Shown here: in pieces, positions 1 to 6,682 of the stretch | Layout: each line of letters begins with the position of its first letter | Numbering within the stretch: the first letter of the stretch is position 1 | Assembly (NCBI GenBank): GCA_016178435.1 | Contig: JACOTK010000028.1 | Location: forward strand, 1 to 14,148 | Reading direction: 5' to 3' | Source of the DNA: Actinomycetota bacterium | GTDB taxonomy: Bacteria; Actinomycetota; Acidimicrobiia; Acidimicrobiales; CADCSY01 | DNA length: 14,148 nt | The notes under the pieces: generated by a model | What the model was told of the DNA's origin: nothing | The model's input: the letters and a program-made list of their open reading frames with translations, nothing else | Database searches by the model: none | Translations under genes and position numbers: made by a program

Positions 1-146
1 CTCCCGGCAAGATCGACGATTTCGAGGATCTTCTCAGGCCCTTCGGCATCGTCGAGCTCCAGCGAACGGGTCGCGTGGCATTGCCCCGGCTCGAGCGGGA
101 GGCTCCGAAGTTGCGTCTGCGATCGGGAGGTTCGAGGGCGGGCTAG
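1..146 (+). CDS. ilvN: Acetolactate synthase small (regulatory) subunit, C-terminal fragment
   Basis: This is the last 48 codons of a gene entering from the left edge, read in the frame starting at base 3 and ending at TAG 144-146. The translation contains DDFEDLLRPFGIVELQRTGR followed by VALPR, which matches the conserved C-terminal end of IlvN (typically a LLRPFGI.E..RTGR.AL pattern). IlvN is the ACT-domain regulatory partner of IlvB. It tunes the first common step of branched-chain amino acid synthesis in response to valine. A tail of about 18 residues rich in Arg, Gly and Leu follows the conserved core, slightly longer than usual. The ilvC gene lies 118 bases downstream on the same strand, the normal ilvBNC order, so ilvB is expected just outside the window. 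The ACT domain itself is not visible. Confidence 0.88.
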   Translation, partial: PGKIDDFEDLLRPFGIVELQRTGRVALPRLEREAPKLRLRSGGSRAG

Positions 147-147
147 T

Positions 148-188
148 CAACAGGTCAGGCGCAACAGGTCGGGCGCAACAGGTCGGGC
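148..188. repeat. Three-copy 14-bp tandem repeat after ilvN
   Basis: Three consecutive units of CAACAGGTCGGGCG (148-161 with one A for G, 162-175 exact, 176-188 ending in A) begin one base after the ilvN stop codon. The array lies in the ilvN-ilvC gap and is probably transcribed with the operon. The core CAGGTCGGGCGC recurs in another tandem array at 13425-13454. There is no inverted symmetry, no terminator-like structure and no open frame of interest. It is best described as a minisatellite of unknown role. Confidence 0.85.
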
Positions 189-244
189 AAGGTGTCACGA
201 AGCAAGAGGTCCAACGAAGAGGGCAGCGCTGCGGTAAGCGGTCT

Positions 245-258
245 CCCCGGGGAAAGGA
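245..258 (+). promoter_or_regulatory. ilvC ribosome binding site inside a CCCCGGGG palindrome
   Basis: The purine run GGGGAAAGGA at 249-258 ends six bases before the ilvC ATG and is a good Shine-Dalgarno sequence. Its first four bases form the right half of the palindrome CCCCGGGG (245-252). Another 10-bp palindrome, GCAGCGCTGC, lies just upstream at 223-232. These could give local secondary structure near the start, but nothing here proves regulation. Confidence 0.45.
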
Positions 259-264
259 ATTGAC

Positions 265-1290
265 ATGGCAAACGTTTATTACGACAAGGATGCCGACCCG
301 TCCATCATGGCGAGTCGCAAGGTCGCCGTGATCGGCTACGGCTCGCAGGGCCATGCCCATGCCCTGAACCTGAAGGACTCGGGCGTCGATGTCCGGGTCG
401 GTCTGCGTGAGGGCTCATCGTCGGCGGCCAAGGCGACCGAGGCAGGCCTGCGGGTGACCTCGATCGATCAGGCTGCGGCCGAGGCCGATCTCATCATGAT
501 CCTGTTGCCCGACACCGAGCAGCAGGCCGTCTACGAGGCATCGATCGCCCCTCAACTGCAGGAGGGCGACGCGTTGTTCTTCGCGCACGGTTTCAACATC
601 CGTTTCGACCTGATCGTGGCGCCTGGCGGGGTCGACGTCGCGATGGTGGCTCCCAAGGGGCCTGGGCACCTCGTGCGGCGGACCTATACCGAGGGCGGCG
701 GGGTGCCGTGTCTCATCGCCGTGGCCCAGGATGCCAGTGGCAAGGCCCGTGACACGGCGCTGTCGTACGCGGCAGCAATCGGCGGCGCCCGCGCCGGCGT
801 GCTCGAGACCACCTTTGCGGAGGAGACCGAGACTGATCTCTTCGGTGAGCAGGTGGTGCTCTGCGGCGGTCTGACGGCGCTGGTGCAGGCGGGCTTCGAG
901 ACCCTGGTCGACGCGGGCTACCAGCCCGAGTCCGCCTACTTCGAGTGCCTGCACGAGCTGAAGCTCATCGTCGATCTCATGTACGAACAGGGCATCAGCG
1001 GCATGCGCTACTCGATCTCCGACACTGCCGAGTACGGCGACCTGACCCGCGGGCCGCGCATCATCAATGACGGGGTCAAGACCGAGATGAGGGCGATCCT
1101 CGAGGAGATCCGTTCCGGCGCGTTCGCCCGGGAGTGGGTTGCCGAGAGTCGCAGCGGCCGGGCGAACTACAAGGCGCTGCAGGACGAGGGGCGTGCTCAT
1201 CAGATCGAGCAGGTGGGCGAGGAGCTTCGGGCGATGATGCCGTGGATCTCGGCCGGTCGTCAACGTGTCCAGGACGTGAGCGGGGGCTGA
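265..1290 (+). CDS. ilvC: Ketol-acid reductoisomerase (NADP+), class I
   Basis: This enzyme isomerises and reduces 2-acetolactate or 2-aceto-2-hydroxybutyrate with NADPH and Mg2+, the second common step to valine, leucine and isoleucine, in the cytosol. The 341-residue length is normal for class I. The N-terminal Rossmann domain carries GYGSQGHAHA (24-33), followed by the Arg48 and Ser51-53 loop typical of NADPH binding. Catalytic His108 sits in FAHGFNI, and Lys131 in APKGPGH. The C-terminal knotted domain has the metal ligands Asp191 and Glu195 (ETDLFGEQ) plus Glu227, Glu231 and Ser252. All key residues are present. The ATG start is supported by an AAAGGA Shine-Dalgarno six bases upstream. 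It follows ilvN and is closed by a strong hairpin terminator, so it is probably the last gene of an ilvBNC unit. Confidence 0.98.
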   Translation: MANVYYDKDADPSIMASRKVAVIGYGSQGHAHALNLKDSGVDVRVGLREGSSSAAKATEAGLRVTSIDQAAAEADLIMILLPDTEQQAVYEASIAPQLQEGDALFFAHGFNIRFDLIVAPGGVDVAMVAPKGPGHLVRRTYTEGGGVPCLIAVAQDASGKARDTALSYAAAIGGARAGVLETTFAEETETDLFGEQVVLCGGLTALVQAGFETLVDAGYQPESAYFECLHELKLIVDLMYEQGISGMRYSISDTAEYGDLTRGPRIINDGVKTEMRAILEEIRSGAFAREWVAESRSGRANYKALQDEGRAHQIEQVGEELRAMMPWISAGRQRVQDVSGG

Positions 1291-1320
1291 CCGCTCCTCC
1301 GGTTCGGTCTTCTCGAGGAG

Positions 1321-1366
1321 AGAAGCGGCGTCAGGCCTTTGGGTCCGACGCCGCTTTCCGCGTTTT
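1321..1366 (+). terminator. Rho-independent-type terminator after ilvC
   Basis: A perfect 10-bp inverted repeat, AAGCGGCGTC (1323-1332) and GACGCCGCTT (1347-1356), encloses a 14-base loop and is followed by T-containing sequence (TTTCCGCGTTTTC). It begins 32 bases after the ilvC stop. The U-tract is imperfect, as is common in high-GC actinobacteria. It separates the ilv unit from the transporter operon, implying that the latter has its own promoter in about 1367-1430. I could not identify convincing -35/-10 boxes there. Confidence 0.75.
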
Positions 1367-1417
1367 CTGCACGTTCCGTACTCGTTCGAGTTGTGAGGGT
1401 CCTTGATCTGGGGCTCC

Positions 1418-1435
1418 GGAAGGAGAAAGCTCATG
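1418..1435 (+). promoter_or_regulatory. Strong Shine-Dalgarno with alternative ATG upstream of the binding-protein gene
   Basis: GGAAGGAGA at 1417-1425 is followed seven bases later by ATG 1433, which is in frame with the binding-protein gene. This would add 21 residues to the N terminus. The 1433-1495 stretch uses many codons ending in A or T (gta, gaa, cga, ttt, gga), unlike the gene body. A second start, GTG 1496 behind GAAGGGGG, gives a more typical Tat signal length. Which start is used is unresolved. Confidence 0.45.
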
Positions 1436-1495
1436 GAGAAGGTAGAAGTGCCGATGGTCCACCGACGATTTGGAAACACCCTGAAGGGGGATGCA

Positions 1496-3070
1496 GTGAG
1501 CGACGACCAGACCGGCGCCATGAACCAGGGGCACGACCACGACAAGGGCATGGACCGTCGTGGCTTCCTTCGCCGAGCCGGGCTTGCCGCAGCGGCTGCG
1601 GGAGTGGGCGGTCCGCTTCTGGCGGCCTGTGCCGACGATGGTCAGAAGTCGACCTCGGCCACGACCACCAAGAAGAGCAGCACGACCGACAAGAAGGGCA
1701 GCGAGACGACCGCCGGCAAGTCGATCACCGAGGGCACCCTGCCGAAGTCGGTGCCCGACGTGCTGAAGATCGGCCTGATGATGCCCACAACCGGCCTGGG
1801 CGGCTTCCTCGGGGGCATCGCAAAACGCGGCCTCGCCGGCGCGCTGCTCGAGCTCGACAACAAGTTCATGGGCCGCAAGATCGAGATCATCCAGATCGAC
1901 ACGCCGGTGGAGCAGTCGGACTCGACGCAGAAGGCCTACAACGATCTCGCCGGCACCGACGGGCTCATCGGCATCTTCACCTTCGGCTCTCCCGGCTTCG
2001 AGTCGTTGCTGCCACTGTTCCAGCGCGACGGCATCCCGATCATGTCGGGTTCCGACCTCTACACCCTGAACCGGCTGTATCCGAACGGTCCGGCAAACAT
2101 CTTCCAGACCGGCATTCCCGTCAAGATGCTCATTCCAGCGCTGGTCGAGTACGCCGCCAAGGATCGCGGCTACGAACGGGTGGCCTTCGTGCACGACAAC
2201 ATCCTCGCCGGCAATGCCGAGGCCGCCGATGCCTTCCGTGCCGAGTGCAAGCGTCACGGCATGGAGAACACGGGTGTCGAGGTGTACAACTTCTTCTCCA
2301 ACGAGTTCGGACCCCACATCCAGTCCCTGCGTCGGGGCAATCCCCAGGCCGTGTTCTTCTGGGGTCTCGCCGAGGGTTCGGGAACCTTCGTCAAGCAGAT
2401 GGACGACGCAGGCGCCGGCTACATCGATCGCGACGCTGCCCTGAGCGACGAGTGGCATCCCCAGATCATCGGGTCTCCCGCCGGCACCGGCGAGAAGACG
2501 TGGGCCGAGAAGGCCGGTTTGGCGGCCAAGGCCGGATCCATCACCGCATGGCACCTGGCGGGCCTCACCAGCGGACCGTTCTACGACCTGCGGGAATGGG
2601 TCAAGAAGGCCACGGGTACGGTCACGACGGGCGGCGAGGAGATCGTGGCCGACAGTCTCTCGGCGCTGCTCCAGGCCGTTGCGATCGCAGGCTCCACGAA
2701 GAGCTCGGCCGTTGTGGAGGCGCTCCAGAGCACCAAGCGGCTCGACGGCTTCTCGTCACTGCCTTTCGGCTTCGCCGACCACAACCTTCGTTTCGACGAG
2801 AACGATGTCGTGCTCTACACCCTGGAGCGTGAGACGCCGGTCAAGACCGACCCGGCCTACGTCAACGGCAGGGAGTGGATCGAGGTTCTGGATGACGGGT
2901 ACGCGGGGCCGGTCCTGTTGCCCCGCCCCACCTTGGCCAAGAACCGCAAGAAGTGGCCCAAGGAGATGAACCAGGTGCTTACCGAGGGCTGGGGAACCCA
3001 GTGCTCCAAAACGCCACCGGATGATCTCGGCAAAGACGTGGTGATGAAGAAGACCTGCAAGATCCACTGA
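1496..3070 (+). CDS. Branched-chain amino acid-type ABC transporter substrate-binding lipoprotein (Tat-exported)
   Basis: This is the extracytoplasmic ligand-binding component of a Liv/HAAT-type importer (Peripla_BP_6 fold). From GTG 1496 the product is 524 residues. A twin-arginine motif RRGFLRR (21-27) leads a hydrophobic alanine-rich stretch and the lipobox LLAAC, with the lipidated cysteine at residue 45; it should be exported folded and anchored to the membrane. A Thr/Ser/Lys-rich linker follows to about residue 80. The bilobal domain then starts at DVLKIGLMMPTTGLGG, with later segments such as GLIGIFTFGSPGFESLLPLF and RVAFVHDN. The ligand cannot be read from sequence; branched-chain amino acids are likely from context, but amides, urea or other hydrophobic solutes are possible. 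It is longer than E. coli LivJ, mainly from the N-terminal linker and a basic C-terminal tail. ATG 1433 is an alternative start. livH begins 14 bases downstream. Confidence 0.9.
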   Translation: MSDDQTGAMNQGHDHDKGMDRRGFLRRAGLAAAAAGVGGPLLAACADDGQKSTSATTTKKSSTTDKKGSETTAGKSITEGTLPKSVPDVLKIGLMMPTTGLGGFLGGIAKRGLAGALLELDNKFMGRKIEIIQIDTPVEQSDSTQKAYNDLAGTDGLIGIFTFGSPGFESLLPLFQRDGIPIMSGSDLYTLNRLYPNGPANIFQTGIPVKMLIPALVEYAAKDRGYERVAFVHDNILAGNAEAADAFRAECKRHGMENTGVEVYNFFSNEFGPHIQSLRRGNPQAVFFWGLAEGSGTFVKQMDDAGAGYIDRDAALSDEWHPQIIGSPAGTGEKTWAEKAGLAAKAGSITAWHLAGLTSGPFYDLREWVKKATGTVTTGGEEIVADSLSALLQAVAIAGSTKSSAVVEALQSTKRLDGFSSLPFGFADHNLRFDENDVVLYTLERETPVKTDPAYVNGREWIEVLDDGYAGPVLLPRPTLAKNRKKWPKEMNQVLTEGWGTQCSKTPPDDLGKDVVMKKTCKIH

Positions 3071-3084
3071 CGTTCGGAGCCTTC

Positions 3085-3999
3085 ATGGTTACTGATCTCT
3101 TGCAGATCTTCGTGTCGGGCATCACCGTCGGCTCGGCGATCGCCTTGGTCGCCTTCGGCTACTCCCTGGTGTTCGCAACCACGCGCATCGTCAACTTCGC
3201 CCAGGGCTCGATGCTGGCGGTCGGCGGTTTTGTGACCTTTGCCTTTTGGGACGACGGCCATCTGGGCCTTCCGTTCCTGCTCGCGTTCGTCCTTGGCGTG
3301 GTGTTCATGGCAGGTGTCGGTGTGGTGATCGAGGTCCTTGCCATCAGGCCACTCGGAGGCTTCGACCCGTCGGCGAACGTGGGATGGATCCTGACCACCT
3401 TCTCCGCCGGCATCATGTCGGTCGAGTTGGTGCGCATCACGATCGGCAATGCCTCGAGGGCGTTGCCGGAGCCCGTCGGCTCGGTCCTCGGCTGGGAGCG
3501 AAGCGTCGTGTCGAACGTTGCGATCGGGGCGAGTGACATCGCGCTGGTGCTGGTCGCGATCGTCGTCATGGTCGGCTTCGAGCTGCTCCAGGGGCGGACC
3601 ATGCTGGGCAGGGCCCTGCGTGCCGTCTCCCAGGATCGTCCTGCGGCTGCGCTGATGGGCATCAACACGGGCGCCATGGTGACCTTCGCCTTCGCGCTCG
3701 CCGGGGCGCTCGCCGCGGTGGCGGCGGTCTTCATCGCCCCCCGCTTCGGAGGGGTCCAGTTCCAGGGGAGCATCGCCCTGGGCCTTACCGCCTTCGTGGC
3801 CACCGTCCTCGGCGGATTGGGCTCGACCCGAGGGGCGATGCTCGGCGGCTATCTCATCGGCTTCGCAAACGCCATCATCGCCACCATTCCCTGGCTCGGA
3901 GCGCGCTGGCAGGACACCGTGATCTTCGTGCTCTTCCTGGGGGTGTTGGTCATCCGACCCAATGGCATCTTCGGTGAGGCAAGAGTCGAGAAGGTATGA
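3085..3999 (+). CDS. livH: Branched-chain amino acid ABC transporter permease, LivH type
   Basis: This is one of the two membrane subunits that form the import channel. The product is 304 residues, very hydrophobic, with about eight predicted membrane segments. The N-terminal segment NFAQGSMLAVGGF (37-49) corresponds to the conserved NFAHGE region of LivH. The cytoplasmic coupling loop GRALRAVSQDRPAAALMGIN (175-194) is the EAA-like site that contacts the ATPases. The C-terminal VLGGLGSTRGAMLGGYLIG is also family-typical, and the protein ends with RPNGIFGE, the common C-terminus of the family. ATG 3085 is 14 bases after the binding-protein stop, with only a weak purine patch (CGGAGC), so translation may be coupled. 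Its stop overlaps the next start in ATGA at 3996-3999. Confidence 0.94.
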   Translation: MVTDLLQIFVSGITVGSAIALVAFGYSLVFATTRIVNFAQGSMLAVGGFVTFAFWDDGHLGLPFLLAFVLGVVFMAGVGVVIEVLAIRPLGGFDPSANVGWILTTFSAGIMSVELVRITIGNASRALPEPVGSVLGWERSVVSNVAIGASDIALVLVAIVVMVGFELLQGRTMLGRALRAVSQDRPAAALMGINTGAMVTFAFALAGALAAVAAVFIAPRFGGVQFQGSIALGLTAFVATVLGGLGSTRGAMLGGYLIGFANAIIATIPWLGARWQDTVIFVLFLGVLVIRPNGIFGEARVEKV

Positions 4000-5939
4000 G
4001 CTCGACCCCGATGATCCGTCGACTCGCGCGGTTCGCGCCGCTGGTGGTGTTTCTCGTCGCCACGGTCGCCTATGCCCAGAACTTCGTCGGGGACCGCAAC
4101 TGGATGTCGCTGGGCACCGACGCGCTCCTCCTGGGGGCAGCGGCCCTCGGCCTGAACATCCTGATGGGCTATACCGGTCTGCTCTCACTCGGTCATGCCG
4201 CCTTCTTCGTGTTGGGTGGTTATGCCGGGGGGGTCTGGGCGATCGAATGGGGGCTCAGCCCGTGGCTCGGTTTCGGCGTGGCGTTCATCTTCGGCGGGTC
4301 GGCGGGTGTGGTGCTCGCGCTCATGTGCGGGAGGTTGCGCGGCTTCTACCTGACCGTGGTGACCCTGGCCTTCGGTTCGCTGATGACGCCGTTGTCGATC
4401 GCCCTGACCGACATCTTCGGAGGGACGGCCGGCAAGGGGGTTCCCTTCGAGGGCATCATCGCGGCCGAGTCGCTGCCGTTCGCCGACGGCGATCCGTTCC
4501 GGGGCCTGTACTTCCTGTCCGTCGCAACCTTGCTTGTCTGCCTGTGGCTGTGCCGGAACCTGGTGCAGAGCAGTTGGGGAAGAGCCTTCAAGGCCATCCG
4601 CGAATCGGAGGTAGCGGCCAAGGCATCGGGGATCAACACCTATTGGGTCAAGGTTGGCGCCTTCTCCTTCTCCGCGGCGATCGTCGCCCTTGCCGGCGCC
4701 GTGGCCACCCAGAAGCGGATCTCGGTCTCGCCCTCCCTGGCCGACACCGGTCAGTCCTTCAGCCTGGTCGTGATGGTCTTCGTCGGGGGCGCAGGCAGCA
4801 TCGCCGGTCCCGTTGTCGCCGCCATCGGAGCGACGCTCGGCTTCGGGCTCGATTTCGCCAAGGACCGCCTCCAGGATTACACGACGCTCATCTACGGCGG
4901 GTTCGGGCTGGTCGCGGTGTATGTCGCGCCCGAGGGGATCATGGGCCGACTTCGTGGTCCGATCGATCGTCTCAGGGTTGACCGCAACGTCGTCCTCGCG
5001 ACGGCGAGGGCGTCGGCCACGTCGGCCACGGCGCGTCCGAGGTCCCGCAAGGGTCCCGGCGGGAGTGCCGACGCCGGGGCCGAGGGTGCGGACACGCCGA
5101 CCACTGCGCCGGCGACCGATCAACGTCCGCACGGGGACCCAGAGCCCGAAGCCGTCTCGAGTGGGACTCCGGGACCGGAGGCGTTGCTCGAGGTCACGGC
5201 GTTGACGCAACGATTCGGGGGACTGGCTGCGTTGACGTCGCTCGACATGACCATCGCCCGGGGGTCGGTGCATGCGCTGATCGGGCCGAACGGCTCGGGC
5301 AAGACGACGTTCGTGAACGTCATCAGCGGGATCTACCACCCGACGTCGGGGGAGGTGATCTTCGGGGGAACCGAGATCACGCACGCCACCATCAATCGCC
5401 GGGCCGGCCTGGGCATGGCCCGTACCTTTCAGAACCTGCAGGTGTGGAGGCGCATGACGGTGCTGGACAACGTGATGGTGGGCGCTCACTGCGCCCATGC
5501 CACCTCGTTGCCGATGGCGCTCGTCGGGCTCGGTCGCCGTGGTGAGCGCCTCATGCGTGACCAGGCGTTCGGCATGCTCTCGTTTGTCGGGCTCGACGGT
5601 CGTGCCGGTGACCTGGCGGGCGCGCTGCCGTTTGCCGATCTTCGCCGACTCGAGATCGCCCGTGCCCTGGCCTCCAACCCCGACCTGTTGTTGCTCGACG
5701 AGCCGGCAGCGGGCATGCACCCCGGAGAGGTCAGCGGGCTTGCCGAGTTGATCGCCGAGATTCGCTCGTGTGGCATCACCACGCTGTTGATCGAGCATCA
5801 CATGGATCTGCTGATGTCGGTGTCGGACCGGGTCTCGGTGCTCGACTTCGGGGCCAAGATCGCCGAGGGGACTCCCGTTGAGGTTCAGGCCGACCCACGG
5901 GTGATCGAGGCCTACCTCGGCCAGGAGGCAACGGCATGA
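3996..5939 (+). CDS. livMG: Fused LivM permease - LivG ATP-binding protein
   Basis: A single uninterrupted frame of 647 residues joins two subunits that are separate in E. coli. Residues 1-325 are LivM: membrane segments, MGYTGLLSLGHAAFFVLGGY (57-76), coupling loop GRAFKAIRESEVAAKASGIN (195-214), and FVGGAGSIAGPVVAA. Residues about 331-396 (bases 4986-5183) are a low-complexity Ala/Gly/Pro/Thr linker with charged residues. Residues 397-647 are LivG: Walker A GPNGSGKTT (430-438), Q-loop Gln479, Walker B LLLLDEP (564-570) and H-loop His601. The ABC signature reads LPFADLR (544-550) where LivG usually has L.YGQQR, so the invariant glycine is alanine. There is no internal stop or convincing internal start, so this is a real fusion rather than two genes. 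Its start overlaps the livH stop and its stop overlaps the livF start, both as ATGA. Confidence 0.95.
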   Translation: MSSTPMIRRLARFAPLVVFLVATVAYAQNFVGDRNWMSLGTDALLLGAAALGLNILMGYTGLLSLGHAAFFVLGGYAGGVWAIEWGLSPWLGFGVAFIFGGSAGVVLALMCGRLRGFYLTVVTLAFGSLMTPLSIALTDIFGGTAGKGVPFEGIIAAESLPFADGDPFRGLYFLSVATLLVCLWLCRNLVQSSWGRAFKAIRESEVAAKASGINTYWVKVGAFSFSAAIVALAGAVATQKRISVSPSLADTGQSFSLVVMVFVGGAGSIAGPVVAAIGATLGFGLDFAKDRLQDYTTLIYGGFGLVAVYVAPEGIMGRLRGPIDRLRVDRNVVLATARASATSATARPRSRKGPGGSADAGAEGADTPTTAPATDQRPHGDPEPEAVSSGTPGPEALLEVTALTQRFGGLAALTSLDMTIARGSVHALIGPNGSGKTTFVNVISGIYHPTSGEVIFGGTEITHATINRRAGLGMARTFQNLQVWRRMTVLDNVMVGAHCAHATSLPMALVGLGRRGERLMRDQAFGMLSFVGLDGRAGDLAGALPFADLRRLEIARALASNPDLLLLDEPAAGMHPGEVSGLAELIAEIRSCGITTLLIEHHMDLLMSVSDRVSVLDFGAKIAEGTPVEVQADPRVIEAYLGQEATA

Positions 5940-6670
5940 GTGAGACCGAGGTCGTGCTCTCGGTCCGTGATCTCTCGGTGCGCTATGGCGCGGCGCAGGC
6001 TCTCGACGGCATCAGCCTGGAGGTGCATCGAGGTGAGGTCGTGACGATCATCGGTGGCAACGGGGCAGGGAAGACCACGACGCTCAAGACGATCTCGGGC
6101 ATGGCGGAGATGCTCAGGACCTCTACCGGTGAGGTCACCTTCCAGGGCAGGCGAATCGACGGGATGGCGTCGAACAAGATCGCTCGCCTCGGGATGGCGC
6201 ACGTGCCCGAGGGAAGGAGGATCTTCCCGGCGATGACCGTCGATGACAACCTCCTGATCGGCTCCTACCGCCGACGTGGCGAGGTGGAGGCGGTCGCGTC
6301 CGATCTGGCCCTCGCGTACGAGCGGTTCCCCATCCTCGGCGAACGGCGCAGGCAGCCGGCGGGATTCCTCTCGGGCGGAGAACAACAGATGCTGGCCATC
6401 GGGCGCGGATTGATGGCGAGGCCGTCGTTCCTGCTGCTCGACGAGCCCTCACTCGGCCTCGCCCCCATCCTGGTCAGCAGGATGTTCGACATCATCCGAA
6501 CGCTGGCCGGTGAGGGTACGACCATCCTGCTCGTCGAGCAGATGGCTCGCCTTGCGCTCGGCGTCGCCGACCGGGGCTATGTCCTGGAGCAGGGTCGAAT
6601 CGTCGCCGATGGCCCGTCTGCCCAGCTCCTGGAGGACCCGAAGTTGAAGGCAGCCTATCTCGGGGGGTGA
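5936..6670 (+). CDS. livF: Branched-chain amino acid ABC transporter ATP-binding protein, LivF type
   Basis: This is the second nucleotide-binding subunit, which pairs with the LivG half of the preceding fusion to drive import. The 244-residue length is normal. Walker A GGNGAGKTT spans 40-48, the LivF hallmark PEGRRIFPAMTVDDNL starts at 91, the canonical signature LSGGEQ is at 145-150, and Walker B LLLDEPSLGLAP starts at 166. The H-loop position is Gln202 (LLVEQ), as is usual for LivF rather than a defect. The C-terminus KAAYLGG is family-typical. The ATG overlaps the stop of the fusion gene (ATGA), with GGAGG at 5924-5928 giving a good ribosome site. The short GTG-initiated kinase gene follows 12 bases later and is probably cotranscribed. 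Confidence 0.96.
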   Translation: MSETEVVLSVRDLSVRYGAAQALDGISLEVHRGEVVTIIGGNGAGKTTTLKTISGMAEMLRTSTGEVTFQGRRIDGMASNKIARLGMAHVPEGRRIFPAMTVDDNLLIGSYRRRGEVEAVASDLALAYERFPILGERRRQPAGFLSGGEQQMLAIGRGLMARPSFLLLDEPSLGLAPILVSRMFDIIRTLAGEGTTILLVEQMARLALGVADRGYVLEQGRIVADGPSAQLLEDPKLKAAYLGG

Positions 6671-6682
6671 GGACCGAAAAAA

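Noticed and set aside
415..1551. Long minus-strand open frame opposite ilvC
   Set aside because: It is antisense to an unmistakable ilvC and its translation is rich in His, Arg, Gly and Leu without any domain; long antisense frames are expected in high-GC coding DNA.
2857..5801. Long minus-strand open frames opposite livH and livMG (2857-4188 and 4185-5801)
   Set aside because: Low-complexity Arg/Asp/His-rich translations with no motifs, mirroring strongly supported transporter genes on the plus strand.
3996..5939. livMG as two genes joined by a sequencing frameshift
   Set aside because: Both halves are in the same frame with a long linker of consistent coding character, so no frameshift is needed to explain it.
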